A stretch of DNA of 64,000 nucleotides from Hypericum androsaemum (taxonomy: Eukaryota; Streptophyta; Magnoliopsida; Malpighiales; Hypericaceae): the NCBI GenBank assembly GCA_963995505.1, contig OZ023187.1:9449176-9513175 (forward strand). Direction: 5' to 3'. Shown here in pieces: positions 25,130-37,793 of this stretch. The number at the start of each line of letters is the position of its first letter. Position 1 is the first letter of the stretch. A program made the translations under genes and the position numbers. Under the pieces are notes generated by a model that saw only the letters and a program-made list of their open reading frames with translations, was not told where the DNA came from and did no database searches.

Positions 25130-25400
25130 TCTTCTTCTTCTTTGATGTTTGATTTTTAATTGTGTTTTTTTGTGTTGAAAATTCTGAGGACGAAGAGATG
25201 AGGTAAGCAATTTTTTGTGTTTTTGTTTAAGGGTATTTTCGTCATTTCAATGACAAAAAAAGAAAAAAACTCATTGAGGGACCCAAAAGTATAATAAAAG
25301 CAAACTAGAGAGACAACAAGATCATTTTCAAACAGCGGGGACTTTTGAGTATATTTAAGCAAATTCGAGAGACTTGAGAGTAATTTTCCCAAAAATATAA
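25130..25400 (+). repeat. conserved-end repeat family, right arm
   Basis: Contains the family signature: GGGTATTTTCGTCATTTC, then CTCATTGAGGGACCC, AAGTATAATAAAAGCAAACTAG, and GAGACTTGAGAGTAATTTTCCC in pieces. Similar arms occur at 35690-35862 and 54540-54720, and inverted at 43110-43290. Confidence 0.6.
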
Positions 25401-25429
25401 ATTTAACTTGTGTGATAATCTGTTAAAAT

Positions 25430-25925
25430 CATGGTTTTCAAATACGACCCAGAGAGCGACCCGCTCTGACCTTCGGGTCACATTTCAATAGGTCAGACCA
25501 GTACCGCCGATCAGACCGGTACTTTATATATATATTAAAAAATATTTTTATTAATATTTTAATTACCCATATCCCATATCCCACAACCCCAACTTTTTCT
25601 TTCTTTTTTGACCCACCATAACCTTGAAATCCTAAAAAATATATATTCAAACAAACATGATTTTTCTCTTTTTATTACGGTTTGGTCAATTTTTTGGGTC
25701 AAAATATCTGACCAATTCTGATTTTTTGGGTCAAAATAGCTGACCAATCCTGATTTTTTGGTTCAACCTTACGAAACGGAAAAAACGGACTCAAAAATTG
25801 GTCAAACTACGCGATCCGACATTTTTTGGGCCGTTGGTAAGGTTGGCGATTTTATGGCCATACTCGGTACATTCTCCTGACCAAATCACGGTCCGACCGA
25901 TCGAACCGCGTATTTAATAACCATG
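25430..25925 (+). mobile_element. hAT-like MITE, copy B
   Basis: 496-bp element with terminal inverted repeats CATGGTTTTCAAATACG and its mirror CGTATTTAATAACCATG. It is flanked by GTTAAAAT (25422-25429) and ATTAAAAT (25926-25933), an 8-bp duplication with one mismatch. The interior has the same GGTCAGACC/GATCAGACCGG character as the other copies. No protein. Confidence 0.8.
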
Positions 25926-25933
25926 ATTAAAAT

Positions 25934-28518
25934 GATATTTTCTCCTGATCTCAATTGTTTTACTATAGTTAAAATTGGAAAAAAAAATAAGAAAACAAGT
26001 TTAATAAAACGTCATCCTTGACTGCTCTCCATATACAACTTGTAAATAGAGTAATAGGGGGACCCCACTTTCTCTCTCTCTCTCTCTCTGTTTCAGAATT
26101 TCATTACTTTGGAGAGAGATCTCTTTACAATTCTTGGATATTCCGGAGGGTATTGGTTCCGTTGTGAATTCCTCTGGAGTGACATGATTCCATAGGAATT
26201 CTGGAGTTTCGAGGTGATTGATCTTCTGGGTTGTTGAAAAAAAACCATCTTTTTTTAGGATTGATCTTTTGGGTGTCTTGTCTTAATTCTTCCCTTTTTT
26301 TTGCAGGTGATTAAATTTCATCCACAATTGCTTACTTGGCGAAACTACAGGGGTCTGAGTTAGTCTTTTCATGCCCGGAAAGGTATTGGGCGCTTCTTCA
26401 TTCTTGTTCTGCATGTTGATTTTGAAGCTTTTGTTCCTTGTTAGCCTCTAGAAAAGCTAGGCCTTTATCTGGGTTTCTTATGATGTTGGTGATGATTATG
26501 AAGACGATGATGATCATGAACATTTGTCCGCGGTAAAACTCGAGGACCTCGCCTTTTCCTGTTTGTTTCCTGTAGTGGTTATATTTAGTATGTTGGGTGT
26601 TTATGATATTCTGGTCGGGTTTAGAATTTGTTAAAACTCGATTTTACTTTTTATGTGATCTTGTTGTTAAGTTTATTGTCTATTGAATCAGACTCTGTCT
26701 GGTGCTACCAAGAATGGGTAGCTACTGTTTAGGTGTGAGAGATTCATCTATACCTTGTTTGAGGTTGCCTTTGCTCGATCGTCATCCTTGATTGTTGGGG
26801 CTGTGATAATGTTTTTACGTGAATGTTAACAAGGTTCTTTTAGTTCGAGGATCAAAACTTTTGGTTTATAAATGAATGGATGCTTTACCTTGTCTTAGTG
26901 CTGAGAAGCATTTAAAACCGCTGGTGTCTTATTGCGAAGAAATTTAACCTAGGTGAACCAAGTTGAATGTAATTTTATTGTCATTAGTTGTTGGAATCTT
27001 CTTGTGGAAGCATATAAGTTAAGAGGTGGATAAATAAATAACTTTGTATGCCAATGATAACCTTGTGACATTTCTTATTCTGCAAATTGAGTTGCTGGAG
27101 TATTTTCTTTGAATTTTGCATAAAATGGTTAATCACGGATGGGGAAGTGGACTCTTTGGTATCACTACTTCTATATTTGGCCCATATTGTTTCTCCCGTT
27201 TTCTAATTTGTGCAAGATAGGAGCATAGGATCGTTTTTCTGGCATGAAGTCACTTTGCGTCTCGAACGTCAAGTGTTTGGCATTATGTTAGCTGGAATGT
27301 TGATTTTGTCAAGAAGAAAAGTACTTGACTTATGGTTATCACGGCTTCTTGTGTCCTTTAATGCTTAATAAATTCCAACAAATTTAGGTATTGAAACGGT
27401 GTCATGTATGGTGCCACTTTTTATACAGGCCTCTCTTGTTTGAACTTCTTTCTTTTATGGTAAACAAAATGAAGTTTTGAGGCTAGGCTGAAATTTCTTA
27501 ACCTTATAAATTGGAATTTTCTCCGATTGTGTCCGTAGTCCATGAAATACATTGACAGTTTAACTCTGCTACTGGTAGTTTCGTGATTAACTCTATATAT
27601 TGACAAGTGTGTTCTATCCAAACCCATACAACAATTTGGATATTGAAATTGTCACTTTATGGAAATTCTAGTGAAGCGTCTTTTTTTTGTTATCTTATTC
27701 CGAGCTTGATCAGTGACTTGCTATATATATTCACCATTTTTAGGAGATATAATAATAACAATTTTAGTGATTCTGTTTGCACTAAGTGTGCGACACCCCC
27801 ACCCATAATTGGCCAGCTATATAATTCATTGGAATGAAGTCACCGATATATACTTGAAAGATACTGGTGATGAATAATTAGTTGGCAATCAGGTGTAGTG
27901 GTTGATTTTGTAACCGACAGAGGGACAAATATATTCTTCTAAGCCCATCAACCAGATGGAGTCTTGAGACAATTAGCTGAATTAATTAACGTAACAATCT
28001 ACAGTGGATATCAGAAATTATTAAATTATCAATGGTGTGAGTTAGTGTGAATATGAAAATCATCTCCCCCTTTTAAAACTTTTTGAGATGCGTGGAGAAA
28101 CTTGCCCTTGATATCCGTTTCATCTTATACTAAACTCTGATGACTTATTGGCATTATCGACTTGCGTTTTTTTTCATAAGATGCTCAAGAAAACTTTGGA
28201 AGTATTGTATTGACTTGAGGTAGTAGTGGCTTGTTTCTGTTTTCAGTTATTTGTATCCGTAACATTTAAGTCTCTTGTATTGAATGTGGCACAATATTTG
28301 CTGCTCGCAACTGTGTTTTCTAAGCAAGCAAACAAATGCTTGTACAGTCATATATGTACTCTAGAAGAGGTGCTAAGGCATTTGTATGTGTTGCAAATGT
28401 TTAAATTTTTTACCACTCTGATTGTGTAACTTTCATGTGCTTAAGATGTGGTATGTACTTCTCTTTCTCTCCTAACATAAGTTTGTTGGTACCTAGATAA
28501 GCAGGGAAAATTTAAGCG
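25934..28518 (+). promoter_or_regulatory. promoter, 5'UTR exon and long leader intron of the RING gene
   Basis: A CT microsatellite at about 26071-26090 starts a leader-like stretch. A good donor, GGAAAG/GTATTG, lies near 26381, and an acceptor, GATAAGCAG, ends at 28504, 14 bp before the start codon. The T-rich 2.1 kb between them has no gene and fits a first intron in the 5'UTR. The leader boundaries are inferred. Confidence 0.6.
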
Positions 28519-30802
28519 ATGGGACATAGAAATATGTTATGTACTACCCAGATGATTGGATATGAAATGGAGCTGCAAGGCCAGTCTTATCTGCAGCCAC
28601 GTCCTGAGCACCACATTATCTATGGGTCCTTACCAAACATTCCACCACCTGACTTGCAAACAATGTTGACAGCTCCCGCCAACACGCCTAACCTTGATGC
28701 TCACCATCAACGATATGATGGTGCATTATTCTATGGGATGCCACAATACCAGGGGATGCATTACCATCATCATCATGTACCAAATCTTGATCTAGGTGTT
28801 GCTGCTGCCTCCAATCTATATGTGCCCTATATAAGTCCCCCCGCTGGCCTTCCTGTGAATCATGATGATCATTTATCACCGTCTAGCAGTTATGGAGGCC
28901 CTCCTGATGAGTTTGGAATGAATAATCACTTTTTCGATGATGTTAGAGTTCCATATAAAAGAAAAAATGCTGAAGGAAATATGGGCTATTTCCATTACTT
29001 CAATTTAGCAGCAAGCTCTAGTGCATCTGTTGTTCCCTTTAATACCAGGCACCCAGATGGTGTAACAGCAGTGGAAGCTGCATCGTTTCCCGAGCCACAA
29101 TACAGAGGTAGTGGTGCACAATCGATTAGGGAGATAGAATTGCATGGAAGTGTTAGAGACAGATCAGGTCTTATTGGGCCGGATAATTCCCTGGCACATA
29201 GCCAACACCATTTTATTCAAGGGAGCTATATTGGCCAGCCATTTCAACCGGGTGTTCCACTTTGGTTAGATCAACAGCTAAGCAGTAATTCTGCTGATTT
29301 CAGTTCTTCCATTTGGAATCAGACCCCTGCAGCACCGTTCATGCATGGTAATTTGAATAATTCATCTTGTTGTCAATTTTCTTCTTCTTATTTTCTCGTG
29401 CTTGTGTGAGAACACTCAGGTATTTAGTGGTTCCTGTATATAGCTAGTCAAGGTTAAACGCTTCAGAGGAGAGGGCCATTCACAATTTTTGCTTTTCATT
29501 TCGTGGGAAAAAGTATAATCTTGATAATTACTGCTACTTAAATTTACCTATTCCGGAAACCATGAACTTATGATTGCTGTAAATTATTCATTAGGCAACA
29601 GAATAAATGGAGGAACAGCTGAGAATGGTGGGATGATCCTACGACAGTATCATGAAACTGCCGGTAGTAGAAGCAGCACAAGTTTCTTACATACTCCAGC
29701 TCATTTGCGGCAGCATAGCTTTCATCAGTTTCCGCCATCAGTGCAAGGAACAAGAGGGCAGAACGTTAATGCTCTGCCTCACATGCCACCTGCTCCACAT
29801 GTAGTTCCTTCAAATTTTTCTTTGCAATGCAGAATGAATCACCCCGAAGATGGTTTAGATAGTGGTGGAGGTGGACTCAGGCATAATGGATTTGTGCAAT
29901 CGACTGGCTTCAGAGTTTACAGGCCTCACCATGAGGGGGCTGTACTTGAGACGTCTTTAAGACCCCACAGCTTTCCTCACCTTAGAGTCCTACCAACTGA
30001 TGTAAGTTAACAATGGTTGTCTAATCTTCTTATTTGCCTATATGAATTTCATACCCTTCTCCTTGTTGTGGAAGTCCATAATGTTTGGGTTGGAGCAGTT
30101 GGATTCTAAATCTGGTTTCAATTGACATTTTATTAGTTTGTTTCTGGTGTGACTGTCATCAGATGGCTTAGATGATTTGGTTTTCCATATTGCAGGGTGT
30201 AGCTTTATTGGAGTTCCCCAACTATAATGAAGTAGAACGGAACGTTGACCATCACAGAGATATGCGCTTGGATGTAGAAGAAATGTCATATGAGGTAAGC
30301 TTGATGGTGTAGGACCACAATTTGTGATTACTTGGGTTATTAACTCATCCAATGAAGTCGAGAGCGGTTGATTTTTGTTGGTGACACACAAAATCTAGGA
30401 AGAAGATTTGCGCTTTTAATTTGCAATGCAACTGCAGGAACTCCTTGCACTGGGAGACTGGATTGGTAATGTAAGCACCGGATTGTCCGAGGATATGATT
30501 AAAAGTCAACTGAAGACTAGAACATATTTATCGCCCCCAGCTTATATCAATCTGGAAGAAGCTTCCTCTTGCATCATATGCCAGGTATTGTAGAATTTGT
30601 GATGTCAGATTTGATCCCCTGGAATCTGTCCTCATATTTGTCTTTTAACTGGTAGGATGATTATCAAAGTCAGGATACCCTTGGAACTCTAGATTGTGGG
30701 CATGAATATCATGCACATTGTGTGAGGAAATGGTTACTCGTCAAGAATGTCTGCCCTATCTGTAAATCAGAAGCAGTCAGCTCGGGGAAGATGGGTGTAT
30801 GA
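28519..30802 (+). CDS. RING-H2 E3 ubiquitin ligase, 5 coding exons
   Basis: Probable E3 ubiquitin-protein ligase of the plant family whose members begin MGHRNMLCT. Coding exons are 28519-29347, 29595-30001, 30196-30294, 30438-30584 and 30656-30802, all GT-AG, 1629 nt, 542 aa. The long N-terminal part is low-complexity and His/Pro/Asn/Ser-rich (MPQYQGMHYHHHHVPNLDL near residue 75). A conserved block just before the RING, ELLALGDWIGNVSTGLSED, is typical of the MBR/HIP-like RING group. The C-terminal RING-H2 has C490-x2-C493-x14-C508-x-H510-x2-H513-x2-C516-x10-C527-x2-C530, a complete zinc ligand set, so catalysis with an E2 is expected. The substrate is unknown. The start is chosen on the conserved N-terminus and an upstream leader intron. 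It converges on the RABA1 gene, with stop codons about 950 bp apart. Confidence 0.9.
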
Positions 30803-31752
30803 AGAACTTTATGGTGAAGATGCGGCCGCTTCAACGACATCATATTTCGACAATCGGTTAGGATTATCGTGGAATCTGGTATTCTGGGATGTACTTTTTG
30901 TACATGTACATGTGGTGGCCTCTGTATTTATCAAAACTGTACAGACTTACTTGCGGCCTCTGTTATCAAAACTGTACAGACTTATTTCTTTATGGTTTCT
31001 GCAATCTGTATTATGAACTCGATTCATATTCCACTCCCGCGTCTTCTTCCTCTGTAAAATCTGTGTCGCGCGTTGATCATTTACAGATCCCATGCAATGG
31101 ATTACAGACGATAAGCGAGAACAAGCTCGTAGTAGCGGAGTCTCGAATCGGCCTCGAAGAGGAAACCATTCTGGAGGGAGGGAGGGAGGGAGGCGGAAAG
31201 GGAAAGGGAAGAATCCGCCAGGGAACACATAGAACTACTCTCCTATGCTAGCTTTGTTTGTTGTTTTACTGTCAAGGAAATTCCTCCTCGGAACCGGTCT
31301 CATTATGTATGTATAACTAATTAGGAGTGAGCTTAAAACCGATACAAACCGCAAATCGATACAATGTATACGTCTGCCCAGATCCGTTAGCCTTGCCATT
31401 TGGCCAAACCGATTAGCTTTCCAGCTTTTAGACTTGAGCGAGCAATTTTTCAAGAGAGGAGAAAATTCAATCGATTAAACTAAAATGGTCGGGAAAACAA
31501 TTCCAATGGTCAACGTACATAATATCTAAGCAACTAAATCTACTGAGATGAACATTACATACAAAGGCAGATGTTGAATAAATGATCAAAATGGCAGCAA
31601 GTAATCCGGATCACTAGCGTTTACCTACATACTTCACAACCCAAAAACAGTTCATGAAAGCTTCAACACCCAACATATATAAGAGCACCGAGAAAGAAGT
31701 CAGGAAGGTCTGAGCCACCGATGGAAGTGTTCGATAACCGTTTCAATGTCGT
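30803..31752. other. convergent intergenic / 3'UTRs
   Basis: Lies between the ends of the RING gene (plus) and RABA1 (minus). A direct repeat of ACTGTACAGACTTA occurs at 30935 and 30970, and a GGGA run at about 31175-31192. No separate gene is supported. Confidence 0.5.
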
Positions 31753-32851
31753 CTAACTAGAGCAGCAACCGGCTTTCTTAACTGCAGACGCATCATCCTT
31801 GACATTGATCGTTTGCCCTTTAGGCAAGGCCGCGGAATCATCTCCTATGTCAAGGGCTTTTCGGCTGACAACACGATATATCTGAGTGAGAACTTGAGTG
31901 AAAGCATCCTCAACATTCATAGACTCGAGGGCAGACGTCTCCATGAAGAATGTATTCTCCCTCTCAGCGAAGGCCTGGGCGTCTTCGGTGCTAACAGCGC
32001 GCAAGTGACGCAGATCCGCCTTGTTGCCAACAAGCATTATGACAATATTAGCATCCGTGTGATCCCGCAGCTCCTTCAACCACCTCTCCACGTTCTCAAA
32101 CGTGACGTTCCTTGTGACGTCATAGACAAGCAATGCACCGACTGCTCCACGGTAGTATGCACTAGTAATTGCTCGGTACCTTTGATAAACACAAAATTGA
32201 AGCCAAATATTTAACAAAAGATGCAAAGACATAGATCAACGAGTGAGTTCAACCAAAAGATTCACGTGATCGAGGCGGAGGCCGCATTTTTTATTATCTA
32301 TTCTTGTTTTTATTTTATTTATTCATTTTTTTAAATTAAGTATATACATTTTTTTAATTATATCAATTAGTATTATTACCATTCTACCAACTCAAGATAT
32401 GCTTATGGAGGAAAATTGTCGAGGTATTTATGCAACTAGGTATAATCATCTATGGAATTGCAGAAATTCTCAAAATGACCAAATTGACGAGACAAAAACC
32501 TATCTAACGGCATTTGGCCTAACAGACAACGCTGTAAAATGATTTGACAGAAGTATAGGATTCAAATCCGACGGGGCGGAGGGAAATTCAGATCGAAGAG
32601 GAGTGAGTGGGAGGGGGGAACCTTTCTTGGCCAGCGGTGTCCCAAATCTGGGCCTTGACGATCTTATCATCGACGCGGATGCTGCGGGTGGCGAACTCGA
32701 CGCCGATGGTGGACTTGGACTCGAGGCTGAACTCGTTCCTGGCGAATCGAGACAAGAGATTCGATTTCCCGACGCCCGAGTCCCCGATCAGCACCACCTT
32801 GAACAGGTAGTCGTAGTCGTCGTCCGCCCTGTACGTCCCACCACCCACCAT
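31753..32851 (-). CDS. RABA1: RABA1-type Rab GTPase, 2 exons
   Basis: Small GTPase of the plant Rab11/RABA1 clade, acting at the trans-Golgi/recycling endosome in secretion to the plasma membrane and cell plate. Exons are 32851-32622 and 32179-31753, totalling 657 nt, 218 aa; the junction splits the Arg codon after WDTAGQE, a common RABA position. Visible motifs are the P-loop GDSGVGKS (23-30), the effector region [18 protein letters not shown] (70-76), [24 protein letters not shown] (129-132), TSAL (158-161) and the C-terminal double-cysteine prenylation motif CCSS (215-218). An in-frame open stretch extends upstream to 33022, but the conserved [12 protein letters not shown] block and a CT-rich leader directly upstream support the start at 32851. 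All nucleotide-binding residues are intact. The exact RABA1 paralogue cannot be named. Confidence 0.93.
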
Positions 32852-34159
32852 ATCTCCTCTCCTTCTCTCTCTCTCTCTCTCTCTGTGTTTCCGATCTGGG
32901 TTGGATTTGTGCAGCGAGAGAGGTGAGCCCAACACAGACGGGGAATGATAATTCAAATCTGTGGGGGACGGACCAAGGCAAGGAGGATGGTTGAAATTAA
33001 ATCTCACGCTTTGGCTTGCCATATCATATTATGGGGACCTTTTGGGCTTTCACTTGCCTTGGGCTGGTCCTGGCCCCGAGTGAGTCCACGTCCAATCAAA
33101 GGCCTAACATTTTTCTATAATATCCGGTATTTCATCGAGTCAGGTAAATTTTTTGAAAGGTGACAAAAATATCATAACAAAAATTTAAACTCGAAACTTA
33201 ATTAAACTTGAATAATGTTTTCACTAGTTCGTATCAAAGGACTAATTAAGATGCATAAATATCTCTTTATTAATGAACATGGTTAGTCATCACAAAAGTT
33301 ATGAAACCACACAAATATATATATTTTGGTAGAATTCGAGGGACAATTAGTTCATTACTCTTTTATTTATCATATATTGGCGCATAACAGGGAAAGCTCA
33401 TTTCCCTAAGATCATTTGAGTATATATTTAAGCAGAAATCAAATGGAGTACACGATGAGACATATTCATAGCCTATGGTCAAGACATGCTTTGACAGAAC
33501 ATCAACAATACAATTTCTTTTTCTTCACGTGTTTTGCAGTTGTGTCTCTCATTCTCGGACAAGAAGCTCATTTGCACGGTTGACTAATTGAATTTCGGGG
33601 GCTCTCTTGCGACCTTCTGACCCACACAGAGTAGAAATCGATCTCAGCAACAACCTGTCGAAAACTATACTCCAATGTCAGCTCAAGTAAAAAAATGAGT
33701 GCCCAAAGTTTTGCTGCAAAAGATGTGTAGTAGACAATGCCCTTCGCGAAGCCACATAGCTATTGGAGTGCAAAAATATTAAGACCGAAAGGCTTGAAGC
33801 ATCTCGGGGTAGACACTCCAAAAGGAGATTCCTTATGGCGATGACTACAAGAGTTGTCATACAACGACTACTTCAGGGGTAGGCTTATGGCAATGACTTT
33901 AGGAGTTGCCTTATGACGATAACCCTAGGGGGTGGCTAATGGCAACAATCCAATGGGATGAGTTATGACAACAACTCCAAGAGACCAGGGTGGTCCGACG
34001 TGAACTTGATCAAGAGACAAGCCCCACACAAACTTGATTTACCATCGAGACGACGCTAGGTGGAGCTGTTGCCAAGTTGGCGCTAAATGGACTTTGAGAC
34101 TATGCCCGTGCTAAGTGGACCCACTACTGCGGTGCTTAAGGTACTGATTATGACCAGAA
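32852..34159. other. upstream of RABA1; degenerate repeats
   Basis: A CT run at 32863-32884 probably marks the RABA1 leader. 33780-33990 contains four or five degenerate units of the form CTTATGGCAATGACTTTAGG with GGAGTT, in line with the U3 of an LTR element. No gene is seen. Confidence 0.5.
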
Positions 34160-35452
34160 GTCCACAAAAGAATCTGTTTTAGCCAACCGAAATTACACCG
34201 AGCACAAGATACATCCAATCACTTCTAACATCAGAAAATAGCCCATATAACTCAATATTATACAAAACCAAGTCTATATATTCAACAATATACTACTTCT
34301 CTGTTCTTTCATCATCACACCAAGTCCAAAAACTAACTTATAACTCCAAATAATTCACTTACCAAGTCGTTACTCTCAAACCACCTTAATTCTGAACTCA
34401 GGTAGATAATATGTCTTCCAATCATGCTTTGAGGATGATTCGTTTATCCTAATCAGATATATAATATATTATTAAAAAGCACTTTAAGTCTTCTATAATC
34501 TGTATGAAGATACCAAAGTCAAATTCAGAGTCCAAATATACTTACCAAGCACTTCTTTCTAACCACCTCGACTGTATACTCCAGCAAATAGTCTATTGTC
34601 CAAAATATATTTCTGGCTGATTTCGTGATCAAATTATGACATATAATATATGGTTAGAAATATCTTGAAGTCCTCTACAACTTTTATCAAGAACTTAAAA
34701 GTCTAGTTCGAAATCAAAAGGTACTTACCGAATACTTCTTTTCCCAATAGCTCACTTGTATACTCTAGTTATCAGTCTATAGTTCAAAACCAATTTTCTG
34801 TTGATTCCTTAATCCAAATAGAACATATGATATACCGTAGGAAAGCTAGTTAAGTACTCTACAACTTTTATGAATAGAGAAAAGTCCAAATCGAAGCAGA
34901 CAATAGCTTACCAGGTCATTCTTTCTTAACCCACTTCTTTCTCTTTCTTTTTCTTCTCTCTCTTTCTTTTTCTTCTCTTTCATTTTGTGGCCAAGTTCCA
35001 TAGGTTTTTACCTCTTTTTTGGTGTTTCTTAGCTTTAAAAGTATGTGGGTGAATAAGTATAAACTATTACTCACCTTTTTGACCAATCTTAATTAACTTG
35101 CAAGTGGTGAAAAATGATTGGATGCCTTTTCCAAGTGGTCTAATCAGAATATAGCATATTGATCTCTATTTTTTACTAATGTCCGTTGATTTTTATCAAA
35201 ACTTATCAACATATAAATTGTAGCCTTATCTGTCTAGTTTCCAAATCATATTTATTTGTACCATTTGGAACAAAATTGAGAAAGTTATACTCAATTAACT
35301 GCACAAAGGCTATTCTGTCTGAAATTGTCCAACTATCTTTGGCATTCTATTTACATAGCAATGTAACTCCAAATACTAATCCCATTGCTCAATACGACTA
35401 AGTATACTTCACTTAAGTCGAACAAATATGATTAACTGAGTAGGGTATTACA
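34160..35452 (-). mobile_element. truncated Gypsy-type LTR, minus orientation
   Basis: On the minus strand it begins TGTAATACCCTACTCAGTTA at 35452 and follows the same order of landmarks as the solo LTR at 50853-52080: CTTAGTCGTATTGAGC, AATAAATATGATTT, ACTTGGTAAG, GTGCTCGGTGTAATTT and TTGGCTAAAAC. The distal half of the LTR is missing, and no internal domains adjoin it. Confidence 0.7.
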
Positions 35453-35479
35453 CTCTAGCTTGGCTTCCAGGGGTGGTCG

Positions 35480-35862
35480 GTGCTAACTGGAATTCATTAA
35501 CTCGACGGAACCGAAACGCGACGATGTCGATATCATGATAGGGTTCTGCTGGGTGGCACTGGAACTCGATGGTAGAACTAGGACTTGAGCAAAACTCGAC
35601 GACATGTCGTTGTGTGGCCAGAGTCGACGCCGAGTTTGATGTTGAAGGTCAGGGAAGATGAAACGGAGGAGAGAGAGGGTTTTTTTTGTAAGGGCATAAT
35701 TATCATTTTTCAAATAAATTAAATGATGATGTCAGCGAGAGACCTGAGAGTTCAATAAAATCAAACTAGGGGATAAGAGTTTTGATTTTGGAAGAATAGG
35801 GACTAAACTAATAATTTAAGTAAATTTCTGGGACCTGAGGGCAATTTGCCCTTAAATGTTGA
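35480..35862 (+). repeat. conserved-end repeat family copy
   Basis: The right arm 35690-35862 carries AAGGGCATAATTATCATTTT, GATGATGTCAGCGAG, AATAAAATCAAACTAGGG and terminal GAGGGCAATTTGCCCTTA. The GC-rich part 35480-35680 differs from the cores of the other copies. No recognised protein. Confidence 0.55.
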
Positions 35863-36840
35863 TGTGTAATGAATAAAATTTCTTGAAATTATATGCAAGT
35901 AAAATTTTATGTGCATGAACTATCAGTAGATCAACTTCATAATTTCTAATCAGTGAGTTTTGAGAAATTAAATTAATTTGTCCTTATATCCATTTTTTGG
36001 TCAATAATTTTAGTAGAGTGCCAAAAAATGTCATTTTCTTTAACATAAAATTATTATTTTACTATTTTCTATAAATGACTAAGTAAAAAAATTTGTAAAA
36101 TACAACAAATAATCTACCCACTTCCTTTCTCGTAAGTCGTATCAATCAAATATTTCAACTTCGTTATTGCAAAAGCATTAATATAAACTTATTTAATTCA
36201 ATGGCACACGGTAGGTAGATGTTCCAAGAACAACAAATCCATATTTTTCTCAATTTATGATCAAATTCCTTGTACTTTTGAAACATGTAGATTTTTATAT
36301 ATTTCCAATAAAATTACAATGAATAAGAATATTAGAATATATAAAGCGCCCAATCAAAAAATTCTGCCGTGATCAAATTCCTTCTTTAGAGATGTCAATA
36401 ACCGTAACTTTAGTTATTAGCTTGATTTACTTTAATCACTCTTCGAATTTAGTCTTGAACAAGCGACACCATGCAACTTGTGGAACAAATCTAGATAAAG
36501 AAGCCTTGCTCGTCATTATAGTATGGGTAGTATAAAAGGGTTCAAATTCAGTGGGGATGACCCCATCTCCACTGAAAGGGATCAAAGGGAATGAAAAGGT
36601 ACTCTAGGTATTATAAAGATTATTAGAGGTAATATTGGACAACTCTATTACAAAAGAGAAGCTTAATTAGGTTAAAAACCATTAAGTAAATAAGCAAATA
36701 GGGAAACAAAATCAACCAATTATACCTAAAATTACGTTAGAATCTAACCTAAACGACGTGTGAACAAAAAAAAAGGGAGGAACCCTATACCAAATTCATT
36801 CATCCCGTCGCTGCAAACAAAACAAACACATAAACCCTAA
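35863..36840. other. AT-rich intergenic
   Basis: No gene seen. At about 36540-36600 the sequence CAGTGGGGATGACCCCATC weakly resembles the reverse of GTCCCCATGGTATGGAC-type DNA near 39900, and might be a decayed terminus of the transposon-type unit between them. This is too weak to call. Confidence 0.4.
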
Positions 36841-36848
36841 ACCAAAAA

Positions 36849-37270
36849 ATGCAGCCGGAACCAAACGCCAAGGCACTGTCGAGTGACGAAACCAATACAA
36901 GCCGATTAAATGAAGGTAAATACTTGCTGTCTTTATTTTTTCATATAAAAGTGTTCATTCCATTGGTTGTCATCTTGCTCGAATGGAAGTTACAATGTCT
37001 ATCTTACATATATTTTATTATAATTTGCATCGGCTTCGATTTTGTAGGAATACCAACAATGAACACATCTGACGAAAATCGTTATAACGAAGGGCAATAC
37101 AGTGCTTTCATGAATAACGGTAATACTCGAATCTAATCATCTGCATTGTTGAGTTTTATTATCTCCAATAACGCATTGCATCAGGCTCATACCAGTGTTT
37201 ATCTGAGAACACAGGCATCGAAGCGGCGAGTTTAACAAACGATGAGAACAGCCCAAATGGAATAGGAGGT
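36849..37270 (+). pseudogene. exon fragments of a possible FAR1-like transposase gene
   Basis: Short coding-like blocks separated by GT-AG-type gaps: MQPEPNAKALSSDETNTSRL (36849-36914), then MNTSDENRYNEGQYSAFMNN (about 37048-37119), then GSYQCLSENTGIEAASLTND (about 37184-37268). The acidic, Asn/Ser-rich style resembles the leader that precedes the FAR1 DNA-binding domain in FHY3/FAR1-type MULE proteins. That domain itself is absent, and a second copy of the start (AAAAAATGCAGCCGAAATCA) appears at about 37300. The assignment is tentative. Confidence 0.3.
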
Positions 37271-37389
37271 AAGTTGATCTATCTTTTAATAGGAAATCCA
37301 AAAAATGCAGCCGAAATCAAACGCCGAGGCATTACTTCCTTCAATTTGATCGTTTGTTTTATTGTGCTTTTACCGTGAGAAGAAATATA

Positions 37390-37745
37390 AAATTTTAGCA
37401 TACCTATATTGGTTTCTCCATATTGGTTTCCATTATCATACAAGAATGTAACCGAAATCATATAAGTAGAAAACCAATATCGGAGAAGAAGCAAACCAAT
37501 AACGTATTAGACAGAAACCAATATCTTTTCAGAAGGAAACCAATGAATTTGATAAACGAAACAAATATATTTGAGGAACGAAACCAATATCATATAATAA
37601 TGAAACCAATATGAGAAGGAAACCAATCTCTTTGAGGGAAGAAACCAATCTCTTTGAAGGAAGAAACCAATATCTTTGAGGGAAGGAACCAATATCAAAT
37701 ACGAACGAAACCAAATACCAAATAAGCCGGGGACCAAATATCGAA
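37390..37745 (+). repeat. degenerate minisatellite of GAAACCAATATC units
   Basis: About a dozen occurrences of GAAACCAATATC or close variants at roughly 20-30 bp spacing, clearest at 37620-37690 (GAGGGAAGAAACCAATCTCT). Open frames on both strands here are repeat artefacts. Confidence 0.8.
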
Positions 37746-37793
37746 AACAAATACCAAACGCAGAGAATGAAGCACGGCAAGAACTATGCGATG

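Noticed and set aside
30747..31251. Several plus-strand frames after the RING motif
   Set aside because: They lie past the RING stop at 30800-30802, in the probable 3'UTR, with no recognisable domain.
31813..32214. 133-codon plus-strand frame
   Set aside because: Antisense to RABA1 exon 2.
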